64,000 bases of DNA from DASQBT01 sp963782495 (GCA_963782495.1 CAWAJU010000012.1:62001-126000); one strand, 5' to 3'. Counted from the stretch's first letter, positions 8,803-17,812 are shown. Made by a program: numbers and translations. The notes: generated by a model from the letters alone, not told the origin.

Positions 8803-9315
8803 GTGAACCTACGTTGCCGTTTCCCCCCGGTGCTGGCGGGGATCGTGATTGGCATTTCCATGCTGCTTGCCTTTGTCCTGGCGGGACGGGGTATTGGTGT
8901 GAGCGGCATGTTGACCAGCTTGGTGGCATCGGTACAACACTGGCTGTTGCCCGAACTGACCGAAAAGAGCGCCTACTTGGCCCCCTATTTCGCGCACGGG
9001 AGGAATCCGCTCAACGACTACCTGAGCTATCTGGTGATTGGGCTCTTGGCGGGCGCCTTCGCAGGTGCCTGGTCGTGCGGTGATTTCCATTTCGAAGTGC
9101 AGCGCGGCCCGCGCATCTCGGTAGCGGGACGGCTCGTTTACGCGCTTATCGGCGGCGCCATTACCGGGTTTGCCGCACGCTTGGCACGTGGCTGCACCAG
9201 CGGCGAGGGCCTGGTCGGGGGTGCGGAGATTTCCGTGGGTGCCTGGGCTTTCCTGCTGTGCATTTTCATTGGTGGTTTCGCAACGGCCTGGTTCGTGAGA
9301 AAACAATGGATCTAG
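8803..9315 (+). CDS. YeeE/YedE-family sulfur transport protein, N-terminal-half type
   Basis: The 170-residue membrane protein has about four hydrophobic helices and the YeeE/YedE (DUF395) pattern RLARGCTSGEGLVGGAEISVG, with the conserved Cys and glycines. YeeE-type proteins bring thiosulfate or related sulfur species across the inner membrane. The start is a GTG without a strong ribosome binding site, so it could begin slightly differently. The stop overlaps the next gene by 10 bases, so the two halves are probably made together as one pore. It is the first gene of the sulfur operon divergent from hup. Confidence 0.8.
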   Translation: MNLRCRFPPVLAGIVIGISMLLAFVLAGRGIGVSGMLTSLVASVQHWLLPELTEKSAYLAPYFAHGRNPLNDYLSYLVIGLLAGAFAGAWSCGDFHFEVQRGPRISVAGRLVYALIGGAITGFAARLARGCTSGEGLVGGAEISVGAWAFLLCIFIGGFATAWFVRKQWI

Positions 9316-10157
9316 TGGGCCCACTGGCAAAGACGGGCGTTATCTCCGAAGCGGCAAACCTGTGGCTGGCAATTCCCACCGGTTTCATCTTCGGCTTCGG
9401 TCTCTATCACGCCGGTTTCACCGACAGCCGCAAAATTGCGCGCGCCTTCTACCTGAAGGATGTCGGCGTGCCGGTGGTCATGTTCTCTGCCATTGTCACC
9501 GGCATGCTGGGTCTGTGGCTGCTCAGCCTCATCGGCTTCATTGATACTTCCGAGATGTATTACCTGCCGACCTACCTGAAACCGATGGCGGTGGGGGGTC
9601 TTCTGTTCGGCATCGGCATGGCCGTCGGTGGTTTTTGCCCGGGCACGGCGGCGGCCTCCGTCGCCACCGGGCGGGTTGACGCCATGGTGTTCGTGCTCGG
9701 CTTCCTCGGCGGCTCCATCCTCTTCGGCGATTTGTTCCAGGTCTGGGGTAATTTCTACAACAGTGATTATCGGGGCGTCTACCGGCTGGACCAGTTGTTC
9801 GGCATGAATATCGGCTCGGTTGTGCTCATCCTGGTGATCGCGTCTGTGGCCGGCAGCCTGGTGATGCGTTTGGGGCAGCGTTATTTTTGGCCCAAGCCGG
9901 ACGAGGAAGGCATGACGACGGCGCAGGTGATGAAATACGAGGCGCCGTTGGTCCTGTTGGCCCTCATCGTTGCCGGCGTGATGGCGTTCTTCCCGACTGA
10001 CCGCTTTATGCAGAACTCGGGGGCATCCTGGTACATCATCCAGAGGCAGGCTGCTCCAGCCCTGGCGCAACCGCTCGAGGGTAAGGCAAGCTCCCGGGGC
10101 GAGGAACGCCCAGAGAAAGCGACCGCCCCAGCGCATACGGGCGGTGAGGGATGCTGA
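9306..10157 (+). CDS. YeeE/YedE-family sulfur transport protein, C-terminal-half type, with Cys tail
   Basis: The 283-residue protein has several membrane helices and two DUF395-like signatures: GFGLYHAGFTDSRKIARAF and GGFCPGTAAASVATGRVDA, the latter with the conserved Cys of thiosulfate transporters. The ATG overlaps the end of the preceding half-size gene. After the last helix a charged, Pro/Ala-rich tail ends in PAHTGGEGC with a C-terminal cysteine. The rhodanese lipoprotein four genes downstream ends in PAHNEGC, which suggests a shared sulfur-carrying role. Confidence 0.83.
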   Translation: MDLVGPLAKTGVISEAANLWLAIPTGFIFGFGLYHAGFTDSRKIARAFYLKDVGVPVVMFSAIVTGMLGLWLLSLIGFIDTSEMYYLPTYLKPMAVGGLLFGIGMAVGGFCPGTAAASVATGRVDAMVFVLGFLGGSILFGDLFQVWGNFYNSDYRGVYRLDQLFGMNIGSVVLILVIASVAGSLVMRLGQRYFWPKPDEEGMTTAQVMKYEAPLVLLALIVAGVMAFFPTDRFMQNSGASWYIIQRQAAPALAQPLEGKASSRGEERPEKATAPAHTGGEGC

Positions 10158-10166
10158 ACAAGGGAC

Positions 10167-12362
10167 ATGCGCTTGAACCGGCGTGAATTTATAAAGATTT
10201 CGAGCCTGCTGGGCATGGGCGGGGTGGTGTCACCGTTGCTCAGTGGATGTAGCGCACATCCTCTGCCCGGGGAGGGCACAGTCAGTCGTGCGCCAACATT
10301 CTGCGACATGTGCTTCTGGAAATGTGCGGGCTTCGTCTACCAGGAAAACGGGCAACCGTGGAAGATTACCGGCAATGATGAAGACCTGCACAGCGAGGGT
10401 CGTCTGTGCACCCGCGGCACCGGCGGGTTGGGCAGTTATGAAGACCGCGACAGGTTAAAAAAACCCCTGCTGCGGGTGACCCGTGCTGACGGTCAGCAAA
10501 CCTTCAAGGAGGTCTCCTGGGACGAAGCGCTGGGCTTTGTCGCCACCCGCCTGAAGTCGATAGCCGCCCAGTACGGCCCAGACCGTACGGCCCTGCTCAA
10601 CCACGGCTATGGCGCCAGCCATTTCCAGCATTTAATGCGCGCATACGGCTGCGGCAGCAACGCCGAGCCGGCCTTTGCGCAGTGCCGGGGACCCCGCGAT
10701 GTCGGGTTTGAGCTGACGTTTGGCGAAGGCCTGGGTTCTCCCGAGCGAACCGACATGGAGCATTCGCGCTGCATTGTACTGATCGGCTCGCACATCGGCG
10801 AAAACCTCCACAATAGTCAGGTTCAGACCCTGGCTGCCGCCTTGCGCCACGATGCCACACTGATCACGGTCGATCCGCGCTTCTCCGTCCCGGCCGGCAA
10901 GTCGAAGTACTGGCTGCCAATCAAACCGGGCACGGATATCGCGCTGTTGCTGGCGTGGATGCACGTCTTGATCGACGAGGAGCTCTACGACAAGGACTAC
11001 ATCGAGCGCTATGCCACCGGTTTCGACCAATTGAAGCAGCACGTGGCGCGCTACTCGCCCGAGTGGGTCTACCTGGAGACCGGGATCGAACCTCAGTTGA
11101 TACGCACCACAGCCCGGGAAATGGCGTCCAGCGCGCCGGCGACCCTGATCCACCCCGGCAGGCATACGGTCTGGTATGGCGACGACACCCAGCGCTCGCG
11201 TGCCATCGCGATTCTCAATGCCCTGCTGGGCAGTTGGGGGCGCGAAGGTGGACTTTACATACAGGATAGGGTGAACCTGCCGGAGTACCCTCTGCCGGCC
11301 TATCCGATCCCGAAAAGCACCTTCCGTACCGCGCACGGTGATCGCTACCCATTCGCCAATGAAGGGGTTACCAACGCGTTGATCGAAGCATCGATCGGCA
11401 CCGACGCGCATTACAAGGCCTGGCTGGTCTACGGCACCAACCTGCCGATGACCATCCCCGGCATCCGGCCACAGCTCAAGGCCGCGATGAACTCGCTGGA
11501 CCTGGTGGTCGTCGTCGACACCATGCCCATGGAAATTACCGGCTACGCGGACGTCGTCCTGCCCGAGTGCACCTATCTCGAACGCTACGACAACCTGCGC
11601 AACAGCGGCGAACGTCATCCTTCACTGGCTTTGCGCATGCCGGCGTTCGAACCGCGCTATGACAGCAAGCCCGGCTGGTGGATCGCCAAACAGCTCGGCC
11701 ATCGTCTCGGCCTGGACGCCTATTTTCCGTGGAATGATTATGCGGAAGTGATCGACTGGCAGCTCAAACAGGTTGGCTCGTCGCTGGAAGAAATGAAGAA
11801 GATCGGCACCAAGAATTTTCCGCGCACGCGGCCGAAATATTTTGCGCCGGGTGAGGCCGTCAGCTTTCGCACACCGAGCGGCAAGATCGAACTGTACTCG
11901 CAGCAACTGGCGGACAAGGGCTTTGACCCGATGCCCGAATTCACGCGCCCGGAACAGCCCCCCGAAGGCTATTACCACCTGAACTACGGGCGCATGCCGG
12001 CACATACCTTCGGCAAGACCACCAACAACCCCTTGTTGTTCCAGTTGGCGCCGGAGAACACCCTGTGGGTGAATCCGCTGGTCGCGAATGAAAAGGGTCT
12101 CGAAAACGGTGAGTATGTCCGTCTCGCCAATCCCGATGGCATCGTCAGCAACCTCATCCGGGTGCGTGTCACCGAGCGCATCCGGCCGGACTCGGTGTTC
12201 ATGGCGCACGGCTTTGGCCACCGCTCGCGTCGCTTGCGACTGACCCACGATGTGGGCGCCGACGACTCCGAACTGATGACCAACGTAAAGGTCGATCCCC
12301 TGATGGGTGGCACCGGCATGCGCGGCAACTTCGTCACTATCGTTCGGGAGACCCAGACATGA
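10167..12362 (+). CDS. psrA: PsrA/PhsA-like molybdopterin oxidoreductase catalytic subunit (Tat lipoprotein)
   Basis: The 731-residue protein starts with a twin-arginine motif (RREFIK) followed by a lipobox-like LLSGC, so it is probably exported folded and lipid-anchored. A [4Fe-4S] site is formed by Cys 46, 49, 53 and 81 (CDMCFWKC). AQCRGPRDVG puts a Cys at about 173 as the molybdenum ligand, as in polysulfide and thiosulfate reductases. A C-terminal molybdopterin-dinucleotide-binding domain follows. With the next two genes it makes a PsrABC-type complex. The direction (sulfur/polysulfide/thiosulfate reduction or oxidation) cannot be told from sequence; adjacent hydrogenases allow H2-driven sulfur reduction. 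Confidence 0.85.
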   Translation: MRLNRREFIKISSLLGMGGVVSPLLSGCSAHPLPGEGTVSRAPTFCDMCFWKCAGFVYQENGQPWKITGNDEDLHSEGRLCTRGTGGLGSYEDRDRLKKPLLRVTRADGQQTFKEVSWDEALGFVATRLKSIAAQYGPDRTALLNHGYGASHFQHLMRAYGCGSNAEPAFAQCRGPRDVGFELTFGEGLGSPERTDMEHSRCIVLIGSHIGENLHNSQVQTLAAALRHDATLITVDPRFSVPAGKSKYWLPIKPGTDIALLLAWMHVLIDEELYDKDYIERYATGFDQLKQHVARYSPEWVYLETGIEPQLIRTTAREMASSAPATLIHPGRHTVWYGDDTQRSRAIAILNALLGSWGREGGLYIQDRVNLPEYPLPAYPIPKSTFRTAHGDRYPFANEGVTNALIEASIGTDAHYKAWLVYGTNLPMTIPGIRPQLKAAMNSLDLVVVVDTMPMEITGYADVVLPECTYLERYDNLRNSGERHPSLALRMPAFEPRYDSKPGWWIAKQLGHRLGLDAYFPWNDYAEVIDWQLKQVGSSLEEMKKIGTKNFPRTRPKYFAPGEAVSFRTPSGKIELYSQQLADKGFDPMPEFTRPEQPPEGYYHLNYGRMPAHTFGKTTNNPLLFQLAPENTLWVNPLVANEKGLENGEYVRLANPDGIVSNLIRVRVTERIRPDSVFMAHGFGHRSRRLRLTHDVGADDSELMTNVKVDPLMGGTGMRGNFVTIVRETQT

Positions 12363-12901
12363 TCCGCTATGGGATGGTGATCGACACCAAGCTGTGCATC
12401 GGCTGCTGCGACTGCGTGGTGGCCTGCAAGACCGAGAACAAGGTGCCCGAAGGCCTCAACCGCGACTGGGTGGTTGAGGCGACGCAGGGGACTTACCCGA
12501 ACCTGAGCACCGAATTTCGTTCCGAGCGCTGCAACCACTGCACGCATGCGACCTGTGTGTACATGTGCCCGACGGGTGCGAGCCACCGCTGGAACGACAG
12601 CAACATCGTGCTGGTCGATCCCAACAAGTGCACCGGCTGCAAGGCCTGCATTGCCGCCTGCCCCTACGATGCGCGCCTGATCATGCATCCCGGGGGCTAT
12701 ATCGACAAATGCACGTTCTGCTCCCACCGCGTGGAAAAGGGGCTCGATCCGGCCTGCGTCTCCACCTGCCCGACCCACTGCATGCACTTCGGCGTGCTGG
12801 ATGATCCATCGAGCACGGTGAGCGAACTGCTGCGCACCCGCAAGCACAAGGTGCTGAACCCGGAAACCGGCAATGAACCCAATGTCTATTACCTGATCTG
12901 A
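12359..12901 (+). CDS. psrB: PsrB-like four-[4Fe-4S] ferredoxin subunit
   Basis: The 180-residue protein has four cysteine clusters typical of DmsB/PsrB/NrfC electron-transfer subunits: CIGCCDCVVAC, CNHCTHATCVYMCP, CTGCKACIAACP and CTFCSHRVEKG...CVSTCP. It carries electrons between the molybdoenzyme and the membrane subunit. The ATG overlaps the psrA stop (ATGA). No signal peptide is present, so it is probably co-exported with PsrA by its Tat signal. Confidence 0.92.
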   Translation: MIRYGMVIDTKLCIGCCDCVVACKTENKVPEGLNRDWVVEATQGTYPNLSTEFRSERCNHCTHATCVYMCPTGASHRWNDSNIVLVDPNKCTGCKACIAACPYDARLIMHPGGYIDKCTFCSHRVEKGLDPACVSTCPTHCMHFGVLDDPSSTVSELLRTRKHKVLNPETGNEPNVYYLI

Positions 12902-12913
12902 GGCCGCCGCAAC

Positions 12914-13909
12914 ATGCTCGAAGAAATCCTGGTAAGCTCGCGCAGCAACCTGCACATCGATCCGGTGATGTCGGTGTGGGGCTGGGAGATCTCGGTCTAC
13001 CTGTTCATGGGCGGACTGACGGCCGGCATCATGTTCTTTTCCGCCCTGATGATGCTGCTGAAGAAGGACGACGAAGCGCCCTTCGCGGTCAACGGTCTGG
13101 CTCTGCTCGGACTGGTGGTGTTGTCCCTGGGCATGACGACACTGTTTCTCGATCTTGACCACAAGCTGTTTGTCTGGCGCTTCTATACGACCTTCGAGCC
13201 GACCTCGCCGATGTCCTATGGCGCATGGATACTGATCCTGTTCTATCCGGTCGCCATTTTGCAGGTGCTGTCGACGCTCCGAACGGGCTACGGCTTGGTG
13301 GCCAGCCTGGTCGATGGTTTCCCGGTCATCGCCGCGATACTGGACTGGGCCGAGCGCTACAGACGCGTCATCGCCTGGCTGGCGATCCCGATCGCAGTGG
13401 CACTGGGAATCTATACCGGTATTCTGCTGAGTGCCTTCAGTGCGCGCCCGTTCTGGAATACCGGCCTGCTGGGACCCTTGTTCCTGATCTCCGGGCTGTC
13501 GACCGGCGCGGCGCTGACCGCGCTGATTGCCCGCAGCCACAGCGAGCGGCGGCTGTTTACCTTGATCGATATTGGCCTTATCGTGATCGAGCTTCTCATT
13601 GTCGCCCTGCTCCTGGTCAATCTCGCGACCGGCTCCAAGCCCCAGCTGGACGCTGTAGCGAAATTATTGGGCGGTAGTTACACGCTCGGGTTCTGGGGGA
13701 TGTTTGTGGCCTTGGGCTTGTTGGTGCCCCTGGTGCTGGAGTTCTTCGAGATCCGCGGCAGCGCGCGCAGTTTGGCCATGCTGGCACCGGTACTGGTGCT
13801 GGTAGGGGGGTATGTACTGCGCGTGATCGCCGTCGACCTGGGACAGGAAACCAGTTGGACCCACTACACCTCCGAATTCAATACGCAGTTGCTGGATCGC
13901 CTGCATTGA
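12914..13909 (+). CDS. psrC: NrfD/PsrC-family quinone-interacting membrane subunit
   Basis: The 331-residue protein is strongly hydrophobic, with about eight to nine helices. It has the NrfD-family start (WGWEISVYLFMGGLTAGIMFFSALM) and FLDLDHKLFVWRFYTTFEPTSPMSYGAW, the usual quinone-site neighbourhood. It links the PsrAB pair to the quinone pool. It follows psrB by 12 bases. Alternatives inside the NrfD family (SoeC, TtrC, DmsC-like) cannot be excluded, but the psrA partner points to polysulfide or thiosulfate chemistry. Confidence 0.88.
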   Translation: MLEEILVSSRSNLHIDPVMSVWGWEISVYLFMGGLTAGIMFFSALMMLLKKDDEAPFAVNGLALLGLVVLSLGMTTLFLDLDHKLFVWRFYTTFEPTSPMSYGAWILILFYPVAILQVLSTLRTGYGLVASLVDGFPVIAAILDWAERYRRVIAWLAIPIAVALGIYTGILLSAFSARPFWNTGLLGPLFLISGLSTGAALTALIARSHSERRLFTLIDIGLIVIELLIVALLLVNLATGSKPQLDAVAKLLGGSYTLGFWGMFVALGLLVPLVLEFFEIRGSARSLAMLAPVLVLVGGYVLRVIAVDLGQETSWTHYTSEFNTQLLDRLH

Positions 13910-13934
13910 GCGCCCGGACCCGGAACTGAAAGCC

Positions 13935-14582
13935 ATGAGCAAATACCTAACGACAGCAATTCTATTGAGCCTGCTAGGCACTTTGTCCGTCACCGGCTGC
14001 AGCAAGCACGGACCCAAGTCAGCGTCGGGCGACCGCAATTTCGATCAGGTTGCCCAGGCGGTGGCGCGTCGCGACGACCGCATTTCCGCCGACGAGTTGG
14101 CAGGCTGGATCATTCAGGGCAAGAAGGATTTTGTGCTGATCGACGTGCGCTCGCCCACGGACTATGCCAACGGACATATCGACGGCGCTCGCAACCTGCC
14201 CGTGCCTGAACTCATTTCGCGCGAGCAAATGAAATCGCTGCCAAAAGATCGCAGGGTCATCGTTTATTCGCAAGGGTCGGAAACCGCGGCCCAGGCAGCA
14301 GTGCTGCTGCGCTTGGCGGGCTATCATGCCGACCTGTTGCTGGGGGGCTACAATTTCTGGGCCCAGCATGTTCTGAACCCGAACATCCAGGCCGCCCAGG
14401 CAGACGAGGAAAGCCCGAGTGGCGCCGAACGCCAGGCTATCGCCTGCTACTTCGTCGGCGGCAACAAGCTTGCCCAGGCTGCCCCTCCGCCTCCTCCACC
14501 GCCTAAGCCGGCCTTTGTACCGCCGGTCTCCACGCCAACCGCAGCACCTCCCGCCTATCCCGCGCATAACGAAGGCTGCTGA
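13935..14582 (+). CDS. rhodanese-domain lipoprotein with Ser in place of catalytic Cys and a C-terminal Cys tail
   Basis: The 215-residue protein begins with a lipoprotein signal (SVTGC, Cys 22). A rhodanese domain spans about 47-150: FVLIDVRSPTDYANGHIDGARNLP, then VIVYSQGSETAAQAA and LLGGYNFW. In active sulfurtransferases the loop reads C-x5; here Ser 112 occupies the Cys position, so classical persulfide chemistry should be lost. Remaining cysteines are Cys 171 (AIACYF) and the final Cys 215. A Pro-rich linker (seven consecutive Pro) leads to the PAHNEGC end, echoing the YeeE tail in the same operon. It is probably the last gene of the sulfur operon. Confidence 0.87.
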   Translation: MSKYLTTAILLSLLGTLSVTGCSKHGPKSASGDRNFDQVAQAVARRDDRISADELAGWIIQGKKDFVLIDVRSPTDYANGHIDGARNLPVPELISREQMKSLPKDRRVIVYSQGSETAAQAAVLLRLAGYHADLLLGGYNFWAQHVLNPNIQAAQADEESPSGAERQAIACYFVGGNKLAQAAPPPPPPPKPAFVPPVSTPTAAPPAYPAHNEGC

Positions 14583-14612
14583 CGCGGTCAGCACGTCGTG
14601 CCGCCAGCCGGA

Positions 14613-16217
14613 TCAGGGCAGCGGCACGGCCAGTATGCGTTCCATCTCTTGCTCGGAAAAAGGCCGAAGTGTCGCCGAATTACGGCGCTCGGTTGCCCGA
14701 TCGAGGCTCGTCCAGGCGTCGGCCGGCAGTCCGTCTACAAGCCTCGGATGAGAGGAATCGAAGTGAAGCTTGCCGCTCGCTGACCTGCGCAGACTGCCCT
14801 CCCCCAGCCCCAGCGCCGTCGACGCCCGGTGGCAAGACACGCAATTGCGGCTTGGTCCGGTGGTGTGCGGCTCAATTGCGTGGAACTGCCTGTTGAAAAG
14901 CGGCTTGGGCCACGTGGGATAAACCACTGTCATGATCATGCCGGGCACGACGGGCACGATACGCTTATGGACGTTCACACCCAGCGGAGGCAGACTGTTG
15001 CGCACCGCGCTGCGCCGGCTGGTCCAACTGCCCGGTGTCGTTCGTCCTTCGGCATGATCGTACTGATGCCCGGCGGAATCATAGTCCATGTGGCAGCCAT
15101 AACACTGCGGCGCCCATTGGCTGTGGCAGGCAGAACAACTCAAGGATGCGTGCTGCCTGGGCAAGGGATGTTTGGCGTCCTGGTAAGGCGGAATGCGCAA
15201 TACACCCAGCCCATCCTTGAGATGCAGCCAACCCGCATCGCCGCGAAGCTCGATGTTCCACAAGGGCGTGCCCTTTGCAGTCACCGGGAAACGCGCGGCC
15301 GAATCGCTGCCAAAGGGAATGCGCGAAAGCAGATTGCGATACTTGTTTGGCCACTGCGCACGGGCGATGGTGCGCGTGATGTTGTGGCAGTCGGTACAGG
15401 CGATATCCACCGCCTGCGCCGCCCGTGCCGCCGTGCGATCAGCACCCACGCCCATCAGGTCTCTCTCGGTGTGGCAATCGATGCAACCCATGCCGGCCGC
15501 ATGGTGCACGTCGGCTGGAAGGAATTCCACCTGGCGGCCATCCTCCAGCTGACTCGTTCCTGCCGCGGGACGATCGGTTTCCGCCAAGCCGGCATAATTC
15601 AGTGAAATGCGGCTTGAGCGGGAGTGGCAGCCGAAGCAGCGTGCGTCGTTCACCCGCGCGGTCAATGCAGGATGCGCCTGCGACGATTGCCCACTGATAT
15701 GGCAGGCCAGACAGCCGCCGCCGCGGTCGCGCGTGGCGTTCAGACGGTGGACGGTCTTCTTCTGGCCCAGATGGCAACTGGCGCACTGCTTTCTCAGCAG
15801 ACTGTCGGCCGGCGACTGGGTGAGATGCATCAAGTCGTTGTGACCCGGACGGTCGACCGGCTCGCCAAAGGCTTCCCGCGTGGTAGCCACCATCCCCGCG
15901 CCGGTGTGCATGAGGCTGTGCATAACGCTGTCCACCTTGTCGGCATGGCAGCCACCGCACGCTTGCGCCGCGCTGTCCATGTCTCCGGGAAAAGCGATCA
16001 ACCCCCGGTGGGCGCCGGCTTCCGTTGCCGCAGCGGCATTACCCGCATGGCATAGCGTGCAATCCCGCGCAAAAGGAAGGTGCGCTGCTGAAAAGCCCTT
16101 CTGCTTGACGCCATGGCAGCGCATGCAGCCCTGACCGTACTGCGCTGCGCCGACTGGGCACGGAGTGATGCAAAGCAGCATCAGAATCATGCTGCGTAAG
16201 ACTTTCCTGGCATTCAT
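14613..16217 (-). CDS. exported 11-haem cytochrome c
   Basis: The 534-residue protein begins with a signal peptide (MNARKVLRSMILMLLC...AAQ) and contains eleven CxxCH haem-binding motifs: CMRCH, CTLCH, CGGCH, CASCH, CLACH, CFGCH, CIDCH, CTDCH, CSACH, CYGCH and CVSCH. It is a periplasmic electron carrier or enzyme; I cannot assign a named family. The start was chosen at the ATG before the signal peptide, because the upstream 57 codons have no export or haem features. It is convergent with the sulfur operon (30-base gap). Its place between a sulfur oxidoreductase and a hydrogenase suggests a role in their electron transfer. Confidence 0.87.
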   Translation of the reverse strand: MNARKVLRSMILMLLCITPCPVGAAQYGQGCMRCHGVKQKGFSAAHLPFARDCTLCHAGNAAAATEAGAHRGLIAFPGDMDSAAQACGGCHADKVDSVMHSLMHTGAGMVATTREAFGEPVDRPGHNDLMHLTQSPADSLLRKQCASCHLGQKKTVHRLNATRDRGGGCLACHISGQSSQAHPALTARVNDARCFGCHSRSSRISLNYAGLAETDRPAAGTSQLEDGRQVEFLPADVHHAAGMGCIDCHTERDLMGVGADRTAARAAQAVDIACTDCHNITRTIARAQWPNKYRNLLSRIPFGSDSAARFPVTAKGTPLWNIELRGDAGWLHLKDGLGVLRIPPYQDAKHPLPRQHASLSCSACHSQWAPQCYGCHMDYDSAGHQYDHAEGRTTPGSWTSRRSAVRNSLPPLGVNVHKRIVPVVPGMIMTVVYPTWPKPLFNRQFHAIEPHTTGPSRNCVSCHRASTALGLGEGSLRRSASGKLHFDSSHPRLVDGLPADAWTSLDRATERRNSATLRPFSEQEMERILAVPLP

Positions 16218-16486
16218 TTCCGGGACAGTATACGTAATTCGCAGCAAGGGTTTGAAAGCGGACTTGTGTTGACGTTGGATGCCCGCATGCAATGCCCGGC
16301 ACATTGTGACTTGCCGGTATAATTTTCCCCTCGCGCGGTTGTCGGTGGATTGCGCAGTCTTGTTTCCTGCGCAAATCTCTCTTGTCATCCTGCCACCCCA
16401 GGCGCGACGCGTTCCCGCGCCGGGTCAGTCAGTACTGCTAGAATCGCGCCAGTTCCGGCTATGGCAGTTGGCTGGCAATGCCCCTC

Positions 16487-17812
16487 TCAGCGTTCTTCCG
16501 TACCGCATCCGCGATGAACGTCCTGAGCTTGGGCCAGGACTTCCGGCATCGCCCGTTCGGCCATCACGTGATCGCGCATCTGGTCCCTGAAATTATTCAC
16601 CCCGGTGAAGAATTCACGCATCATGATGACCCAGTAATACTCGCCGCGTCGGGTCAGGCGAATCCGCTCTCCATCGTCGACGATGGCGCCGGTCAGCCTG
16701 AGGGCCAGGAATTCCTTCCAAAGGAACGAAAAAAAGTTCCCCCTGTACTTGTGCCGAAAATCACCCTTGTTCAGAGACAGACCGAACAGCGTCATGACCA
16801 GATCATAGCGAGCCCGCTCATGGCTCTGCAGGACACGGTGGGCGGTCACAGCTGCGCCCGCTTTGTCGATCATGCGACCGTAGCGATTGATGGCAAAGGT
16901 GTTTGCATACATGACCCCGTCCAGATAACTGAACGCACCACTGCCAGCGCCGATATAACTTGTATCGGCAATAATGTACTCGTCGATAAGGCCCGCGTGG
17001 CGGGAAAAGCACCAGACCGAGGAAGGCCGGTAATCCTGGGCCATTTCCCGGCGCACCCTGTCATAGAAGCGCTTTTCATTATTCAGCGAATAGGCTCCCA
17101 TGGACTTGAGCATGGCCCTCTCGGTACGCTTGGAAGTCATCAGGGGATACAGCGACGCCTGGTCCACCCGAACATCTTCGACGAGAGTTTGGAGATCCCG
17201 AATCAAGGAGCGTTCACTCTGTCCGGGAAGATTGAAAATCATGTCGGCGTTGAGGGTCGTGAACCTCCCCTGGGCAAACTGGAGGCGCTCCCGGTTCTGT
17301 GCACCGCTCCCATACGGTGCAAGGCGCCCCATGTTCTTGAGCAAGGCGTCATCGAAAGTTTGTATTCCTACCGACAGTCGGTCAACGCCGGCGGCTTCCA
17401 ACACGGAGAGCACATCCTCGCGCAAATGATTGGGGTTGGTTTCCACCGACACCTGTCGGACAGGAAACAGCGAGCGGACCAAGTCCAAGGTGGCGGCGAG
17501 TTCCTCTGGCAGGACGGTCGGCGTACCACCCCCGACGTAGACAATGCTTGGTTTATAGCCCTTGTCGGAAATGATCCGCAGCTCCCGGCGCAACGCCTTG
17601 AAGTATGTCCTCGCCTTGGGGAGGGTCAGCAGGACACGATGAAAGGAACAGAAGGGACAGAGTGACTCGCAGAACGGGATATGGACATAGAGAACGGCCG
17701 GCTGCACCGGACCAACCTCCGGCAGCGCCACCGGGGCCCCCAGCTTTAGGTACATCTGTCGCGCATAGCTGCGTCGCAGGTAGGCGTCCAGAAGCGACTC
17801 GGTGATCTTCAC
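16487..17812 (-). CDS. HemN/HemW-like radical SAM protein
   Basis: The roughly 441-residue protein has the radical SAM cluster motif CESLCPFC after YVHIPF, the GGGTPTVLP and SVETNPNHL segments, and DRLSVGIQTFDD, all typical of the coproporphyrinogen-III-oxidase-like (HemN/HemW) group. The GTG start was picked for an upstream GAGG at good spacing; an earlier GTG at 17872 is also possible. True HemN makes protoporphyrinogen, while relatives handle haem insertion or degradation. Placement beside an 11-haem cytochrome fits haem handling, but the function is not settled by sequence. Confidence 0.72.
   Translation of the reverse strand: MKITESLLDAYLRRSYARQMYLKLGAPVALPEVGPVQPAVLYVHIPFCESLCPFCSFHRVLLTLPKARTYFKALRRELRIISDKGYKPSIVYVGGGTPTVLPEELAATLDLVRSLFPVRQVSVETNPNHLREDVLSVLEAAGVDRLSVGIQTFDDALLKNMGRLAPYGSGAQNRERLQFAQGRFTTLNADMIFNLPGQSERSLIRDLQTLVEDVRVDQASLYPLMTSKRTERAMLKSMGAYSLNNEKRFYDRVRREMAQDYRPSSVWCFSRHAGLIDEYIIADTSYIGAGSGAFSYLDGVMYANTFAINRYGRMIDKAGAAVTAHRVLQSHERARYDLVMTLFGLSLNKGDFRHKYRGNFFSFLWKEFLALRLTGAIVDDGERIRLTRRGEYYWVIMMREFFTGVNNFRDQMRDHVMAERAMPEVLAQAQDVHRGCGTEER

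Noticed and set aside
9185..9200. TGGCAC-N5-TGCA, resembling a sigma54 promoter
   Set aside because: It lies within the coding part of the first YeeE gene at a conserved Gly-Cys motif and is one base off consensus spacing.
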